Below are positions 21,721 through 32,039 of a DNA stretch of 64,000 nt, piece after piece. The stretch lies in NCBI GenBank assembly GCA_028023455.1, contig JAQFVV010006231.1, forward strand, positions 6,960,036-7,024,035, given 5' to 3'. The stretch's first letter is position 1, and the number at the start of each line of letters is the position of its first letter. Below the pieces are notes generated by a model, which was not told the origin of the DNA, did not search any database, and saw nothing but the letters and a program-made list of their open reading frames with translations. The translations under genes and the position numbers were made by a program. This DNA comes from Epiperipatus broadwayi. Taxonomy: Eukaryota; Onychophora; Udeonychophora; Euonychophora; Peripatidae.

Positions 21721-23812
21721 TGTAACGATATATAAATATGTCGTTACATTAATTTAAAATAAAAACTTAAAAGTTCGCAAATAAAAGGAAAAAACTAAAC
21801 GCTAAAATTAAAATGTTTGTTAAACATATATATATATTCGCACAGATGCTAAACTTTAAAAATATTTTTTTCATAAACAAAAAAAAAAAGTATTTGAACG
21901 TATTTTTTTTAATAAAAAAATACAAGATTGAAATATAAAAATATTTTAATAAAAAAATAACGTAAGTTAAAATAAAAACAGGTATTAATTAATTCCAACA
22001 GGTATTAATTAATTCCTGTAATCTGTAAATGGAAATGATTGTTTATTAATTGTCTAAAAGCTGTGTAATTAAAAAGTCAGATGAAAAGTTAGATAAGAGA
22101 AGAAAGAGATTTTAGCTTGACCAGTGGAAGCAAATAAAGGCCCGGACCATAACGAAAAAACAGAACAGTGACTTTTTGTTCATGGAATCCATAGGAGGAC
22201 TATAAAAAGAAAAAATATTGAGTTCCAGTCAGTTTTCCAACTTGATTTTGGTGAGTCGAGCGACAAGACGCACTTGCCGTCCTCACTCATTTATTTTAAA
22301 AATGCAAAGACTGTGATACCAGAACAGAACCAGCTAATGCTACCTCCAAAATATCAGACCGGTCTTCCAGGAAAGTCTCCGTGGGAATTGCCAACGGGAA
22401 CATGGACTCTTCTACCATAAGCTATATGAAATGAACAATTATTGAAATCAATTAAGAACTTTCGTCAAGTTTGACAAATTAATAAACAAGCCAACTTAAA
22501 TGTTAAAACGGACTCTTATCTGACTTTTGTAAGTTTTTAAATCAAATTAATAATGTTTAATTTTATATGTTTTCCGATTGATAAAAATCATTTCCATTTT
22601 TTTTCTTTCTTATTGTATAAATTGTTTATTGTTTAAATTTTAAATGATGAAATTTAGGTTGGGTATAGACGTTGCATAGATTCGTTAGCGTTTGATAATG
22701 TTGTGGTTTTCACATTCGATTAGAATATATGTCAACGATATCACTGCAAGCATCTTACGATGAATGCTAATGGGATTTGTATATTCCCTATGCAAGTGAC
22801 GTTTATCGATGACTTTGTATTTTGATCGGTTGTGTTTAATTTGGAATGTTTTTGACCGTGGAATCTGTGCAGCTGATCTGTACTCAACATTTTAAAACAA
22901 ATTTTATAAAATGCATTTGTGCGAATGTATTTAAATGTTAAATTTAAGTCGGGCGTGAATGGCTATATAGTTTTGTAAAGTTATATTAAGGGAGGGTAAT
23001 CTTAGGTTATTCATTTCGTAGTTGAATTGGTTCAATGGATTGGATATATTTGTGTAATTAGTAGATGTAGTATGAGGTCCGCTACGGGCAGGATTATAGA
23101 TATATGCCACACACCCTCTGTTTGCCTATGGATGGGTTTGTAAGTTGGCAGAAGACCGCAGTCCATTCCTATGGAGTTTATTGTTCTACTTGCCAACAGA
23201 TGTCACATTCCTGTTGGTGGAGAGTCAATGTCTTCTCTATTTCTACTTATTGTTCAGATGTACGTTTCCTGACAGTATAGTATTTTGTGTTGTCGTATCA
23301 TGCTACATTGAATACATGAATGTATCAGATGGATTGGCGCCAGTTTGGTTGCGAAATTTGTTGCCTAAGGTTAAATCAGGGAAGAATATTTTCTTTTCAA
23401 ATGCAGATCTATGTAGTCTATTCATACTTGACTATCTAAATAAAATATTAAACTCATTGAAACTTAGTTAAATGTAAAATTAAAAGTTAATATAAAAATC
23501 TAAAATGTTAAACTTATTCCTCAAAATTTAAATGTTATTTTATATGTGCGTAAATAAATATTTTTATGTGTTAATTTCTGGCAGTGGCTTTTATTCTTTT
23601 ATATTTAAGATATAGATTTTTATCTCTGCGTCTCCGCTGAGCTAGTGACTTGGGCTAACGGTCGGAATATTTAAATAAAGTGGAATCTTAACAGCGCGTA
23701 TCTGCCTACTTTATAAATTTTTCTAGGTTTAAATGCCTAGATGGCGCCCTGGTAGTTGCAGATATTGTTTTTGCGGTTAGATTCGATCTTCACTTTCATT
23801 TCGATCGTTATA
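21721..23812 (+). mobile_element. Element X: 2.1 kb LTR-like insertion (probable solo LTR) with ATAT target duplication
   Basis: Starts TGTAACGA and ends TCGTTATA, an 8-base inverted terminal pair with one C-to-T change, flanked by ATAT on both sides (21,717-21,720 and 23,813-23,816). The second E3 LTR shows the empty site, so this is a bona fide insertion. Inside are a strong TATA/initiator promoter at 22,201-22,233, a spliced-leader-like CpG-rich stretch after it (GAGTCGAGCGACAAGACGC) and AATAAA words near 22,483. I see no gag or pol. A solo LTR from an element that targets ATAT, as described for gypsy relatives such as 17.6 and 297, explains this best. Many CpG remain, so it is younger than E3. 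The frame 23,145-23,471 (108 residues, hydrophobic) matches nothing I know. Confidence 0.62.
22199..22233 (+). promoter_or_regulatory. TATA box and TCAGT initiator in X
   Basis: ACTATAAAAAG with TATAAAA at 22,201-22,207, and TCAGT at 22,229-22,233, so the predicted start A at 22,231 is 30 bases from the first T of the TATA box. This is the ideal arthropod core-promoter spacing. It would drive transcription to the right. Confidence 0.55.
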
Positions 23813-24424
23813 ATATAATCATTAACATAATAAGGCCCAAAGGCATACACAAATAATAATTAAGATCAATACGATCTTTAAGTGTCCTAGCTGACTGTTC
23901 TTATGTTACGAGGTCAGCTCTCCATACTTGAAGTCAGTGTGCCATGGGAGACGATCTGCTCTATCATATATTTCCATGTGCACAGAAGAAGCTCCAAGGA
24001 TTAAGTGTTTCTTCTTCCGATTAGTACCAAAGACAGTTCATTGTCTTTGAATTCCTGCAAATGATTGGTAGTCCTCTGCCCATCTGATCAGGTAATACTT
24101 CTTTTCCATGTTCCATCGGAATTTTAGTATTATCTTTCTACCTTTTTAATTAAAATTATTTGTAGATTGTCATTATCTTAAAAAGGATTTCCTTAATTTG
24201 TTTCATTTGATTAATGACTTATTCAATCTTATTGATTAGTCTATTATTCATTTTAGAAATTAATTTTTTTCTAATCTAAAGACTATAATTTTTTATTTCT
24301 ACTTTAAAAGAATAAATCTTTTCAAGTTCTGTAATATTTTTAACTTATTACTTTTTCTCTACAAGTTTTTACATTTATATATATCTATATATGTATGTAC
24401 ACTTAAACATACACATACATATCA

Positions 24425-24910
24425 TTTTCCATAACAATTGATCTAGAAGTTATACTTCTGGAAGTCATATTTCTTTACAAGTGTACACGATCCCACATTG
24501 TAATCTTTTATGTTTTCACATGGTGAGTGGTTTCTATTTATGAAGCATGAAGGTGTTATGTCTAAATATTGTATGTGTACAGTGTCTGCCTAACTTCTCT
24601 ATCAACTCTTTTTAAGGAATATCAACGAGAGCTTTCAGATCACACAGTTAATTTACAATCTGTAATACATCTTTAATCGCTATCCACATCAATGTCAAAA
24701 CATTCATTTTAGTATCTACTATATTGTTAATAAACATATATCTCTCTGCATGTGCAATTTATAAATGCCATTCTGCTGTGATGTTAACATCAAATTCAGT
24801 TATGAAATTGTTGTGCAGCCATATTGATTTTCTTTATTAATTTATCAGTATTATCGCTGCCAGTCTGCCACAAATATGCAGACTTCACAGACTGTCGAAG
24901 TGTGCCATTT
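24425..24910 (-). pseudogene. E2 primer site and start of gag
   Basis: On the minus strand the E2 5' LTR ends TTTCA, followed by AAA and TGGCACACTTCGACAGTC, a PBS-like sequence (24,907-24,887). A start at about 24,825 (MAAQQF) is followed in shifting frames by TEFDVNITAEWHL and HAERYMFINNIVDTK, which parallels the E3 capsid start SEFDVSEASSW...IEKYLFNNKVKD. The match continues to about 24,480, where E3 cuts it. So this 480-base piece is gag of E2 and confirms that E3 sits inside E2. Confidence 0.6.
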
Positions 24911-25197
24911 TGAAATGTACAGAGGCAATATTGATATTGTTTGTTGGTTGTTCAAAGTTCAAACGCAATTACAAATTAGAAAATTTTGCATTCTGTAATC
25001 TATTATATTTTTCTATATGGCTTATATTTTCAGTGTGTACTAAAAACAGTTCCACTACTACTATACACATGCTTGGCCAATTTGGCAGTTTTTATTGCTC
25101 TGCATAATTAAATTTTAATTTGCGTAGTTTGTCTGATCTGCTTAATTAAATTACTTATTAGCATACTTTTTTGCAATCAGCATATGTGCATCTAAAG

Positions 25198-26414
25198 CAG
25201 TGGTCTTTAACCACCGGGCTGCAGCCCAGCACCGGGCTGTAGAAGTTTTCTGCTGGGTTGTGCTAGACTGGCATGAAATTTAGTAATAACAAAATAATAA
25301 GATTTTAAACTTTTAATTAATATAAACAGTTTTTATTTATTTTTTCATCGCATTTTTACCCTGTTAAAAAATAAAAAACAGAACAAAAATGAAATCTAAT
25401 CAATCATACATAAATTAATTTGTTAATGTTTATGGAGAGATAGAATTAAATTTATTATTTTTCTAAAAAAATTCAAAATTAAAAAAAAAAAAGGTTTTTT
25501 ATTAAACAAACTCCAGTTGTCTTTTGATAGCCAATCACGGTCGCTTGTTGGCATTGTTTATGTGTTAAAACAAGATCAAAACTTTTGACTTTTTCAAGTT
25601 TCGTTTTCTTTTTTTTTTTTTGTTTAAAAATACGCCCACTTTTTTTTTGACCTATAAGGCGATATTTTTTGGTTGTATTTGTATACTGCTAATATACTAA
25701 AACTTTTATTTTTAAAACCAATTTCTGTTAACCTTTTTTTAAAAATAAAAACAAACAAAGGCTTTATTTTTATTACGCGATATCTATTTTACCATTTTTT
25801 AAAAAAAACTTTTCCTATTAATTATATTTTTTGATCCTTTCAACACACCAGCACAAAAAAAAATAATTACAATAACATCAAAACTTCAGACTTTTGCATG
25901 TTTCGTTTTATTTTTTCAGATTTAAAATACGGCGAATTTTTTTTTGACTGTACAGTAATTAATTACGCGATTTCTATTTTGCCCTTACTACTATCAAAAG
26001 ACAACCTCTATATATATATATAACCATCTTGTATATTTAACATTAAATACAGATAATACATTTATCATAATCATTGCCATGTGATTACACTAGCTATGAT
26101 ATTCCCCAACATTCAGGTGAATAACATTTTATTCTTGAATGTTTTAACAATGAAATAATAAACATAGAAATGCAAGCACATTAATGAGATCTATTGGTAT
26201 TGTACTGTTTTCTGTGTTCAGCATATGAAGGTAAGCAACACCATTACAATACCCAATAACTAGTGTGCTGTTTTGGTTAGTTATAACAATTATGCTTATC
26301 TAAGGCTAAGCAGGTTACATCTTTACGAAAATTTATCTATAAACTTCTTCCGGTCCGCGAAATCTTATCCTTATTTTTGCTGGGCCTCAGGTGTGAAAAG
26401 GTTGAAGATCACTG
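25198..26414. mobile_element. Non-autonomous hAT element, 1217 bp
   Basis: Left end CAGTGGTCTTTAACC and right end, reverse-complemented, CAGTGATCTTCAACC: 13 of 15 bases agree, and CAGTG ends are typical of hAT elements. The flanks ATCTAAAG (25,190-25,197) and ATCTAGAG (26,415-26,422) make an 8-base target duplication with one change, the hAT length. The left subterminal region holds the perfect palindrome GGGCTGCAGCCC (25,218-25,229) and a repeated ACCGGGCTG. No transposase is encoded, so it depended on an element elsewhere. The interior is T-rich with two related blocks (25,590-25,680 and 25,880-25,980). Confidence 0.82.
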
Positions 26415-26496
26415 ATCTAGAGTACACGCTATATACATAAAGATTTTATTTTATATCTAGAGTACATGCTATATACATAAAGATTTTATTTACAAT
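26415..26496. repeat. Tandem duplication next to the hAT right end
   Basis: ATCTAGAGTACACGCTATAT and the following 20 bases occur twice with a period of about 41 bases (26,415 and 26,456). The second copy begins with the same ATCTAGAG as the target duplication. Confidence 0.7.
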
Positions 26497-26541
26497 ACTT
26501 TCCAAATATATATACATATATGTGCACTTTTTAGTCAGAAA

Positions 26542-27990
26542 TATTGTAATCTCATCTATTCTTAAAAGTATGGCACTTTCACTTGGAAAATTTTTCAGGT
26601 CTATAGCTATTCCAAAAGTAAATTGTGTATAAATTCTTTGTGAAATGTAATAATAGTTAGGATCTTAGCTGAAAGCTGTGTTAAGATTAGGTTTTGTGAA
26701 GAATTTAATATCTTCTAAACTGGTTAGCATCTCTCTTACATTGGGGACTGGATAAGACTTTGATAAAACTTTATTCTGTGACTCAATGATCATCTCATAT
26801 TTTAATTTGCTTATTAAATTTTGAGATAATAACTATAGGTCAGCTCATTCTTTATTTTAATAGGCATTAATATTCATTTTTAACAAGAACCAACCAATCT
26901 TTCTTAACTTGTGTTCTTAGTTCAAAGGGTAAGATGCTTTTCAGTGTTGGGATTAGACAGCTAAATAACTGGATCAGTTTTAATTTTTCCTGCTTCTGAT
27001 TTAGATAATTTTGAATACAGAATTGAATTTCTTTTTTCCCATTGTAATTTTATTTATCAAGCGGAATTTTATACCTAAAGGTTTGAATTATTCATGTGTT
27101 AATAATGAGTTTAATAGTATTTTTATAAATTTGCATTTCTACCTTCACATATGTTCTTGTGACTTTTAGAGTTTTAAATCTCTTTGGATAATGATTTCCA
27201 GTCTGTCTATAATATAAGAGATGTGCTGCCCTGTCCATTACAATAAGATTTTTGCAAATTTTAATCATTATTATTTGACAAAAATTATCAGCATTTGCTT
27301 CAATTATTCCAAAATTGGATTTATTTTTTTTACAGATTTACTTTCCTGAAAATTTTTGTTTTTGTCAGTTTTATTTTTAATATTGCAAACTTTTGCTAAG
27401 TGACCTATTTTGCCACAACTTTTGCACTTTCCAATTACAGTCTTAAGCTAAATGTTCCAAATTCTAGCAGCGATAGCATTCTACTTTTTTTAAAAAAAAA
27501 AAAAATTTCACATTTGGAGGCATAGAGGATTATGGTTTGTCCATTAATATTATTTGTACAAAATATGTAAAAAAATTTAACCTGTTTAAAACTAATTTAC
27601 TTTCTGTGCTGCTTTTTATGGCTTCAGAATATGTAAGGTCAAGAAATGCTAAGAGATGCCATCACAATTTTATATTCAATATGGGTTATAAGAATTATTC
27701 TAATAAAGCTTTTTCGTAGGCAGTAATCAAAAACCAATTATTCTCTTAAAGTTTTCTATGCTTCTTTTGATGGCTTCAGAATATGTAAGGTCAAGAATTG
27801 CTAAGAGATGTCATCACAAATTTTATATTCGATATGGGCTATAAGAATTGCTCTAATAAAGCTTTTTCCTAGACAATAATCAAAAAAAAATATTTAATTC
27901 TCATAAAGCTGTATCATAGTCTTTGAAACTCTCCCTTTTACTTGACATCTGTCTTGCAAGTAATAAGTTCAGTCTTAACGTGATCTGAAT
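26542..27990 (-). pseudogene. Ty3/gypsy element E1, 5' half (gag, protease region, RT start)
   Basis: Minus strand: gag remnants from about 27,990 (LQDRCQVKGRVSKT), through two tandem copies of a 152-base gag segment, to the nucleocapsid knuckle CGKIGHLAKVC (about 27,425-27,385). A decayed protease region follows (27,330-27,180). RT then reads SKLKYEMIIESQNKVLSKSY, PVPNVREMLTSLEDIKF and TKPNLNTAFS (26,830-26,665), the last being motif A, then FTFGIAI (26,620) and IDEITI at the E2 border. The partner half starts at 14,491. Together they are one gypsy element about 3.3 kb long without the E2 nest. Stops and frameshifts are numerous. Confidence 0.72.
27618..27920. repeat. 152-base tandem duplication inside E1 gag
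   Basis: ATGGCTTCAGAATATGTAAG begins at 27,618 and again at 27,770. Both units continue through GCTAAGAGATG(C/T)CATCACAA and TCTAATAAAGCTTTTTC. The period is not a multiple of three. Confidence 0.8.
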
Positions 27991-28149
27991 GTTTTTTTGT
28001 TTGTTTTTTTCATTAAGAGAAGTTTATTATGCGATATAAAGGTACATTTTGCTATTAAATGCTATTAGAATATAATATAACTTGTTTATTTTGTTACACT
28101 ACAGTTTCATATGTAAATCATTCAGCTTTAAGGTATTTACTTCTATGTA

Positions 28150-31100
28150 TGTAGTTGCTTCTCCAGCGGTCCAATTCTGTAGATTTAGCGATCATCTTCA
28201 TTTGAAGTTTCTAAAAATGGTGTTTACCAAATAATCTAGAGCTATTAGATTATCTCTTTGTTGACTTTTTCTATGATTTTCCTTAGTTCCATTTCCTGTG
28301 GATCTACCAATTTTCCAATAATGATTTTACATTGTACATACCATAATGCGAAGTCCATGAAGATTGTAAGCCTTATTGCTGCATAAACGCCTTGTTTGTT
28401 GCACTATTTAATGGGTATAAATTGCCTAAATAGGTTATTTATCCATCTTGTGAGGAGTGTTCTATGGTAATTTAATTTATTGCATCTTATAAATATGTGA
28501 TCGATGGACTCCTCTTTCCTGCCGCACAGCATATAGGGTCTATCTTCTTTATATCTCTTCAGTGTGCTAGGTAGGCATTTGTGGGAAGGGAGTCCAGGTT
28601 ATATTTGATTATAATGTTTTGGGTCTTTGGTTCAGTTTGATGAACCAATAATATGATTTATTCATCAGTTGTTGATTGGTAATATCCTATTTCCCATTAA
28701 TTATGCATTTTTCTCCATTTATGCATTTTTCTCCATTTAGTAATTTATGTGCTATCCAGTATTTTATTTTATTTGTGATTGGATTTTCTTTTATGTTAAT
28801 TACTTTTTGAATATTTGATATAAAGAACTAATCCACTTGTTGTTAGCTGGTGGGGCCGATCCATAGGGTGATGTCTTCTTTGAGTGATATGGTTGGGTAT
28901 TTTATTGAAAGTGAGTTATAATTATTTTTGTATAATTAGTATTTTAATAGAATGAAATGAAAGACCATTAAGTCTTCTTGGTGTTTGTAATGTTCAGAGA
29001 CTGATAGCGGTGACTTTTGTCCCCAAAACAGTTTAGTACAAAAGGCATTTACTTTTTGAGCGAATTTTCTGAATGGGTGTATGCCAGTCAGAAAATAGTG
29101 ATTTTCGGGGTACACTAGTGAGTTGAGTAGTGTGACCTTTACCTTGTCATGAGATATATAGCTCGGTAAGTGAAATGATCGTCTGTTGTAATGAGCTTAG
29201 TAGTGATTCTTCAATTTGGTGCCTCATTAATCCATTTGCTTTGTAAAAGTCAAAACCTATAAATTTTTGCAGATTTGCCATGAAATTTGATTTTATTCTC
29301 TTTCTGTTCAGCAATTTCCACTTGTCTGATTTGGTCATATTAAATTTTAATTTGAAATTGTTGGTATAATGGGATAAAATTTCTTCTAATTTGGATATAT
29401 ACTTGCTGAAAGGGAGACAGACAAGTATACATCATTCATATAATTGATGTGCCTTATCTCTCTCATCTGATGACAGGCACATACACTTCCAGAAGAGACC
29501 TCCCGATCTCTCTCAGCAGTGGATTGATATACACTATAAATAATAGCGCACTGAGCAGAGATCACTGAAGGATCAAGATGAAAGGATCAAACCCAGGAGC
29601 GACTTTGCCATTCATCATGATAAATATGGATTTATTTGTTAGTAGGTTGGCAATTATTTTAAGGTGACCCTCGGCACTTCATATTCTTGAAGGATGTCTA
29701 TCAGGATGTTTGGTCTGACAGAGTCAAACGCGGTCTCAATATCCAATTGGATGGCAATCGGCTTGGACATTTTTTGGCTAATGTAATCTAGAAGGAGCTT
29801 CATTTGGCTGTTGGCATTAATCAATGAATTTCCTCTTCTTAGCATATTGATCATTAGAAATAAAGTTGAGGATTTTGGTTTGTATTTGATTAGCTGCTCA
29901 ATTATTTTTATTAGTAGGGGGATCATCGAAATGGGCCTTAGGTTGTTTAGATCATAGGCTCCCTCTTTCTTTTTTAAAAATTGAACAAAGGATATTGGGT
30001 ATAAGTTTTTGATCTTCCTAAACCCTGTGTGAGATGGTCAATCATGGCTTTGATTATCTTTCCAAATGGAGGATGTATTTCAGTATTTCATGTAACCCTG
30101 AATGAATTCTTTCTAGGAGACTCCTAATCTTAAGCCGTATCTTCCAAAGTTATATTATAAGAACTAGCTGGGTCAAGATATATGGCCTCACTGATGTCCC
30201 CACTCTTTTGTGATTGAAGTCTTGCTCGAACATGTTGCCAAATGGTTTTTCCAAGCCTATTTTATGGATAAATATTCTGCCAGAGATCTCTGTCAGTCTT
30301 TATATTGACCTTTGAGGGCAAGGATCCATCTAACAAATTTGGTATTTGAGGTAGATGGTTTGGTTGCTCTAATTTCATTGTCTATTGACTCCAGATCTGT
30401 GAGCAATCTTATCAGTCCTTTTTTGTTTTAATTTCATTGATAGCTTTTCTGGAGTTGTTTGCTTGAATAGCATTCTGATAGTCCCATCCATTCTCTCACT
30501 GATTGCTTTCCTGATGTCAACTTCCAGACCTATGTTTAGAGTAAGTTGGTCAGAGAAGACAGACCAGTGTTTGCCATCGATGTTAAAGTGCAGACTCGGT
30601 GAGTAATAAATTAGATTAATAAGTGGTCTTCTTTGTGTAGAAGGAGAAACTGTTGTTGAGGAATAGGCCTTCTCCACACATGACTATGTTGAGACAGTAA
30701 GCATACTTTTTATTGTATTTGTTATACGTTACATTGAAATCACTCATAATATTTATTGGGGATTGATTGGATGTGATGACTGACTTTATGATGTTGGTCA
30801 CATTTCCAATTAAATTTTGATCATTTTTTAAGTATAGGTAGATTAGATTGGTCTGAAATTGATTATAGGTTAAATGTACAATTAAACAGCTGGAATCAAG
30901 ATGTAACATTTAAAGCTAGTAGGAGGGCCTAGAACTGGAATTGATCAGAATTGCCATTCCTCTTGTGGCAGTCATTGAGGTTGAGCAATTGAAGTAGATG
31001 AGATTTTGAAAGATTAGATGAATTTTGTGATTTGAATTAATATGAATTTTAGTTTCGACCATGCATATAATACTGGGTTTGTGTTAAATTATCCCAACTT

Positions 31101-31181
31101 TTATTACATGAAGTCTATTAAGTGTGTTAAGTCCATGGACATTAATCCCAAATAATTTTAGCTTCATTTAATTTGTGTTTC
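28150..31181 (-). pseudogene. Non-LTR element N1, ORF2 (APE endonuclease, RT, Cys/His end)
   Basis: Minus strand. The endonuclease starts LFGINVHGLNTLNRLHVI near 31,163, with METKIHIN near 31,050, then NIMSDFNV (about 30,757-30,734) and RRPLINLIYYSPSLHFN (about 30,640-30,590), i.e. the usual Glu, Asp-Phe-Asn and Ile-Asp-Leu-like motifs. RT motif A is PIAIQLDIETAFDSVRP at 29,772-29,722 within the open frame 29,926-29,654. The YxDD region near 29,445 reads YMNDVYLSV, with Ala and the first Asp lost. RT continues through NRKRIKSNFMANLQKF (29,338-29,147). The C-terminal Cys/His motif is MLCGRKEESIDHIFIRCN (about 28,530-28,475), followed by WINNLFRQF. It is broken by many stops. The two-ORF, APE-endonuclease layout is clear; the exact clade is not assigned. 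Confidence 0.75.
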
Positions 31182-31189
31182 ATGATATA

Positions 31190-32039
31190 TGCTTGAATTG
31201 GCCCTGCAGCTACTCATTAGGAATTTTCTATTCAATCGTTGTGATTATAATTTTTTTTTCATCTGTTCTATTGAAATGAATATTCTGTGTATAGATTACA
31301 TTTGTCAGTTGATAAGTTGTCTGGCTGCGATTTATCTGATTTATTATAGAGATTTAGCCCTTCAATATAAGCTCATCTTTTTGTTCCTGATGATCTTGAA
31401 TTTTCTTCTCTCTGTTAGTCATTGTATGACAGCCCCTGCTCTCTGGGGATGGTGAATTTTTTTTTCATTTCTGTTCATCACTATTTTGGCTCAGATTGGG
31501 TGGAGAGATTATGTCATAGCTCTTCTTCATTGGCTTTCTTGTCTTCTTTATTTTTTTCTATGGGATCAGTTTTTATTTGAAATCACCTGAGTTTGATGTT
31601 TTTTCACCTTCTTCATGGTATATAGAAGACCATATAGAGTCAATTTCTAGATCGTTCTCTGTCATATAGTTATTGGGATGTAATTAGTTAATGTTTTATC
31701 TGAGCCAGGTTCACTGTCACTTGATTTTCTTTCAGGTATACACTGTTTATCTGTGGGTCAGGATGGTGATTATCTTGCTATATATTTTGTTGTTTTGGTC
31801 TATTGATTTTCCATATGCCGGGCTTCATAAGTCTGTGATTGTTGTTTTACTTATCTTATTGAGTAGGTTTTCCATTGCTGAAAGTTGTAGTGTTATATTT
31901 GTAGAATTAGTATCAATATTTTGCTGTTGATTTCTGTTTTCATTCTTTGTCTCATCCAATTGGATGAGATTGATTGTGGTATTTTTATTTATATTTTCCA
32001 TGTTTATTATCCTCTTATCTTCTTTTTTTTGGATATCTA
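31190..32039 (-). other. N1 region between ORF1 knuckle and ORF2 start
   Basis: No motif was recognised. It should hold the end of ORF1 and the inter-ORF spacer of N1. Plus-strand frames at 31,189-31,455 and 31,691-31,930 are hydrophobic shadows. Confidence 0.4.

Larger units (their letters stand above)
16568..24424 (-). mobile_element. Ty3/gypsy LTR element E3, inserted in E2
   Basis: The most complete LTR element of the first nest. Minus-strand order: 5' LTR (24,424-21,606, interrupted by X), PBS (21,603-21,588), gag (21,534-20,760), protease (about 20,700-20,560), RT (20,460-19,700), RNase H (about 19,450-19,210), integrase (18,610-17,319), G-run polypurine tract (17,285-17,275) and 3' LTR (17,271-16,568). 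LTRs are about 704 and 727 bases without X and begin TGATAT on the minus strand. Its gag resembles the E2 gag start and its RT has the same PYFDD context as E1, so E1-E3 are related lineages. No perfect target duplication is seen (ACAGCT against TTTTCC), and E2 lacks its middle, so a deletion may have accompanied or followed insertion. It is inactive: pol has many frameshifts. Confidence 0.82.
21606..24424 (-). repeat. E3 5' LTR, interrupted by X
   Basis: Homologous to 16,568-17,271 in two blocks (21,606-21,720 and 23,813-24,424). The missing join corresponds exactly to the X insertion. On the minus strand it begins TGATATG at 24,424. Confidence 0.8.
14492..26541 (-). mobile_element. Ty3/gypsy LTR element E2, inserted in the RT of E1
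   Basis: E2 has two related LTRs in direct orientation (minus strand: 5' LTR 26,541-24,911, 3' LTR 15,010-14,492), ends of the TG...TTTCA type, a PBS-like TGGCACACTTCGACAG next to the 5' LTR and a purine tract next to the 3' LTR. Internally only the start of gag (24,830-24,480) and integrase (16,560-15,300) remain. E3 lies between them and the E2 protease-RT-RNase H region is missing. The host RT reads FGIAI...IDEITI up to 26,542 and resumes GVIPYFDENV at 14,491, so E2 entered between RT motifs B and C of E1. No clean target duplication is visible (AATA against GGGG), either because of decay or a lost end. Confidence 0.72.
24911..26541 (-). repeat. E2 5' LTR, interrupted by a hAT element
   Basis: Two LTR blocks (24,911-25,197 and 26,415-26,541) flank the hAT insertion. 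The start on the minus strand is TTTCTGAC, where the partner LTR has TGTCTGAC, so the canonical TG has mutated. Confidence 0.68.

Noticed and set aside
23145-23471. A 108-residue membrane-like protein gene in X
   Set aside because: It is hydrophobic and open, but has no family match and no partner frame; an LTR interior is enough to explain it.
21721-23812. X as a cut-and-paste DNA transposon with terminal inverted repeats
   Set aside because: The inverted ends are only 8 bases with TG...A ends, the duplication is 4 bases, there is a promoter near the 5' part and no transposase; an LTR fits better, although not proven.
30375-30677. An independent small gene on the minus strand
   Set aside because: It is the end of the N1 endonuclease domain, continuous in sense with 30,909-30,616.
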